A DNA stretch of 64,000 nt from JASLEW01 sp035544875 (GTDB taxonomy: Bacteria; Acidobacteriota; Thermoanaerobaculia; Multivoradales; UBA5704): assembly GCA_035544875.1 (NCBI GenBank), contig DASZZP010000031.1:62001-126000 (forward strand), in the 5' to 3' direction. Positions 62,349 through 64,000 of this stretch are shown here, one piece after another. The notes beneath the pieces were generated by a model. That model was given only the letters and a program-made list of their open reading frames with translations, ran no database searches and was not told where the DNA came from. The position numbers were made by a program, and so were the translations under genes. Position 1 is the stretch's first letter. Each line of letters opens with the position of its first letter.

Positions 62349-63437
62349 TCAGGCGAGTCGGGAGCAGAGCCCGGCCGCCCGGAACAGGACGAGGAGATCG
62401 TCCGGCACCGGCGCCAATAGCTCGAGCGGCGCGCCGCTCACCGGATGGCGCAGCGCCAGCCGGTGGGCATGCAGGGCCTGGCGCGGGAAGTCGCGGCAGG
62501 CTGCGGCAAGGGCCGGGTCCGCAAGCCCCTTGTAGCGCGGCGCGCCGTACAACGGGTCGCCCACCAGCGGCAGCGCCGCGGCACGCAGATGGACCCGGAT
62601 CTGATGTGTTCGCCCGGTCACCAGGCGGCAGCGCAGCAGGCTTAGCGCCGTCTCGCGTCTGCCTGCGGCGCCCTGCTCGGCGCCCTGATCGCGCTCGGCT
62701 GATCGAGCGCCTGGATTGCGCTCGCGCGCGGGCCGCCGCCCACCGCCCTCGCACAGCCGCTCGTAGAGCGTCACGGCGTCACGCCCCTCGATCCTCGATG
62801 CCGTCATGCGGCGCCGGTCGGCGCCGTCGCGCGCGACCTTGAGCGCGATCCTTCCCTTGCAGAGCGGAGTCGTGCCGTAGACCAGGGCGAGGTAGTCCTT
62901 CTCGATCGCTCGCCGCCGCAAGGCGCGGGCGAGGCCGGAGTGCGCCGCGCCGCTCTTGGCGACCAGCACCACGCCGGAGGTGCCGCGGTCGAGCCGGTTC
63001 ACCAACCCGGGGCGCGCCGCCTCCGCTCCCCAGCTCTGCGCACGCCAGAGCAGGGCGTTGATCAGGGTGCCTGCGCGGTGGCCGGGAGCCGGGTGGACCA
63101 CCATCCCGGCCGGTTTGTCCACCGCCAGCAGGTGCTCGTCCTCGTAGAGGACCGAGAGCGCGATCTCCTCGGGCGCCGGCCGCGGGCGCGGCTCGCGCGA
63201 GAGGCCGGCGAGGGCAATCTCCACCCGGTCGCCCGCCGCCAGGCACCGGGCCGGACGGACGGCCGCCATTCCGTTGACGCGCACGCGTCCGGCGGCGATC
63301 CAGCCCTGCAGGCGGCTGCGCGAGGCGCCGGGGAGGTCGGCCAGGTGGCGCACCAGCACACGGTCGAGCCGCCGCCGCGCATCGCCGCGGTCGGCGCCGA
63401 AGACGCGGATCGCCGGCTTCAGGTTCTCCGCTTCCAT
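62349..63437 (-). CDS. RluD-family pseudouridine synthase (RluA/RluD type)
   Basis: The 362-residue enzyme has an N-terminal S4 RNA-binding domain (RLDRVLVRHLADLPGASRSR, LQGWIAAGRVRVNG) and the catalytic domain with VDKPAGMVVHPAPGHRAGTL. The active-site stretch is VNRLDRGTSGVVLVAK with Asp150; the usual HRLD here is NRLD (Asn147). Further on are TGRTHQIRVHL and GDPLYG. These enzymes isomerise specific uridines in 23S rRNA. A basic low-complexity insertion (EGGGRRPARERNPGARSAER region) lies before the last motifs. The 211-base gap after its stop (62138-62348) holds nothing I can support. Confidence 0.88.
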   Translation of the reverse strand: MEAENLKPAIRVFGADRGDARRRLDRVLVRHLADLPGASRSRLQGWIAAGRVRVNGMAAVRPARCLAAGDRVEIALAGLSREPRPRPAPEEIALSVLYEDEHLLAVDKPAGMVVHPAPGHRAGTLINALLWRAQSWGAEAARPGLVNRLDRGTSGVVLVAKSGAAHSGLARALRRRAIEKDYLALVYGTTPLCKGRIALKVARDGADRRRMTASRIEGRDAVTLYERLCEGGGRRPARERNPGARSAERDQGAEQGAAGRRETALSLLRCRLVTGRTHQIRVHLRAAALPLVGDPLYGAPRYKGLADPALAAACRDFPRQALHAHRLALRHPVSGAPLELLAPVPDDLLVLFRAAGLCSRLA

Positions 63438-63468
63438 CGCGCCGCTAGCCTACCGCGGCTCGCCGATG

Positions 63469-64000
63469 CTAGGCAGCGCCGCGCCTGCGGCGGCGCAACG
63501 CGACGAGCGCGCCGCCCGCCAGGCCGGCAAAGAGCAGGGCCAGACCGACCGGATCGAGGGTCGGTATCTGGGCGAGGGCGATCTGGACGTTGGCCGTCGC
63601 GCTGGCGGTGTTGTTGGAGTTGACCGGATCGCTGGTCGCGGCGGTGACTACCCCCGTGTTCTTGAGCGGTCCGGCGATCAGCGGCGCGGTGACGGTGATC
63701 GACAGGGTTTCGGAGGCGCCGGCGGCGAGGCTGGCGAGGCTCCACAGGCCGGTGGCTGGATTGAACACTCCCGCGGAGGCCGTGAAGCTCGACGCCTGCA
63801 TCGTCGGGAAAGCCGGGAAGGTTTCGCTCATCTTGACGTTGAACGCCGGATCGGCCCCGAGGTTGCGCACTGTCAGGGTAAAGGTCACCGGCAAGCCGCC
63901 CTGGACGGCCGCCGCGCTCGCCACGTTGGCGAGCGCGAGGTCGGCCGAGCGCGGCGCCGAGACGATCACCTGGCTCTGGTTGTTGCCGGGCACCGGATCG
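63469..64000 (-). CDS. DUF11 repeat surface protein with IPTL-type C-terminal sorting signal (5' part beyond window)
   Basis: The frame is still open at the window edge, so only the last 177 or so residues are seen. They contain one full DUF11-like beta domain (LTVRNLGADPAFNVKMSETF, TLSITVTAPLIAGPLKNTGV, SDPVNSNNTASATANV). The edge sequence DPVPGNN mirrors DPVNSNN, so further repeats probably lie outside. The C-terminus is IPTLDPVGLALLFAGLAGGA followed by LVALRRRRR: an IPTL motif, a hydrophobic helix and an Arg cluster, as in IPTL-CTERM/PEP-CTERM-type sorting signals that archaeosortase- or exosortase-like proteins process. A surface adhesin or filament protein is likely. Confidence 0.8.
   Translation of the reverse strand, partial: DPVPGNNQSQVIVSAPRSADLALANVASAAAVQGGLPVTFTLTVRNLGADPAFNVKMSETFPAFPTMQASSFTASAGVFNPATGLWSLASLAAGASETLSITVTAPLIAGPLKNTGVVTAATSDPVNSNNTASATANVQIALAQIPTLDPVGLALLFAGLAGGALVALRRRRRGAA

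Overview
The window is about 70% GC, densely packed with overlapping genes, and Gram-negative: it carries a BamA/TamA-type outer-membrane barrel, periplasmic adaptors, a quinol:fumarate reductase and lipopolysaccharide/exopolysaccharide-type glycosyltransferases. A CIRCE-controlled groESL operon, sigma-54 regulation, ExeA/GspB-type genes and a DUF11 protein ending in an IPTL-type sorting tail fit an Acidobacteriota-like bacterium (for example Thermoanaerobaculia). That placement is inference from gene content; no rRNA gene is present to settle it.

1-19 kb is one surface-polysaccharide locus, almost all on the + strand. It holds at least eight glycosyltransferases, an O-antigen ligase/polymerase-like protein, two other multispanning membrane proteins, a SAM methyltransferase of clearly lower GC, a NodU/TobZ-type carbamoyltransferase and a nucleotide-sugar epimerase. 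Many genes overlap by 4 bases. A convergent Omp85-family barrel gene (19-20.7 kb) and a WecA/TagO-like initiating sugar-phosphate transferase (21-22.2 kb) follow.

22-34.5 kb holds groES-groEL with terminator, promoter and CIRCE operator; a CNNM/CorC-type membrane protein; an RND-type adaptor lipoprotein facing a two-gene exporter (a GAF-HlyD fusion plus a C39-peptidase ABC transporter); a HELTH metallopeptidase lipoprotein; and an epoxide-hydrolase-like enzyme. Two inverted copies of a roughly 210-base intergenic element (22222-22430 and 33287-33500) share long-range complementarity and a hairpin that covaries between copies. This is the most novel-looking signal in the window.

34.5-43.1 kb is mainly a MacAB-like operon on the - strand: adaptor, ATPase, two FtsX-type permeases, an NtrC-family sigma-54 activator and its histidine kinase. 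A good -24/-12 (sigma-54) promoter stands in front of it, suggesting the operon drives itself through its own activator.

43.3-64 kb is mixed metabolism and housekeeping: a small secreted protein, methyltransferases, an S9 peptidase, a MatB-like acyl-CoA synthetase, a cupin, a HAD protein, an ExeA/GspB pair, transaldolase, frdABCD, a GIY-YIG protein, a large secreted/membrane protein of unknown function, a B3/B4-domain protein, a PLP-dependent dehydratase, a truncated methyltransferase remnant, an RluD-type pseudouridine synthase and, running off the right edge, a DUF11/IPTL-tail surface protein. I saw no tRNA, rRNA, CRISPR array or insertion sequence.
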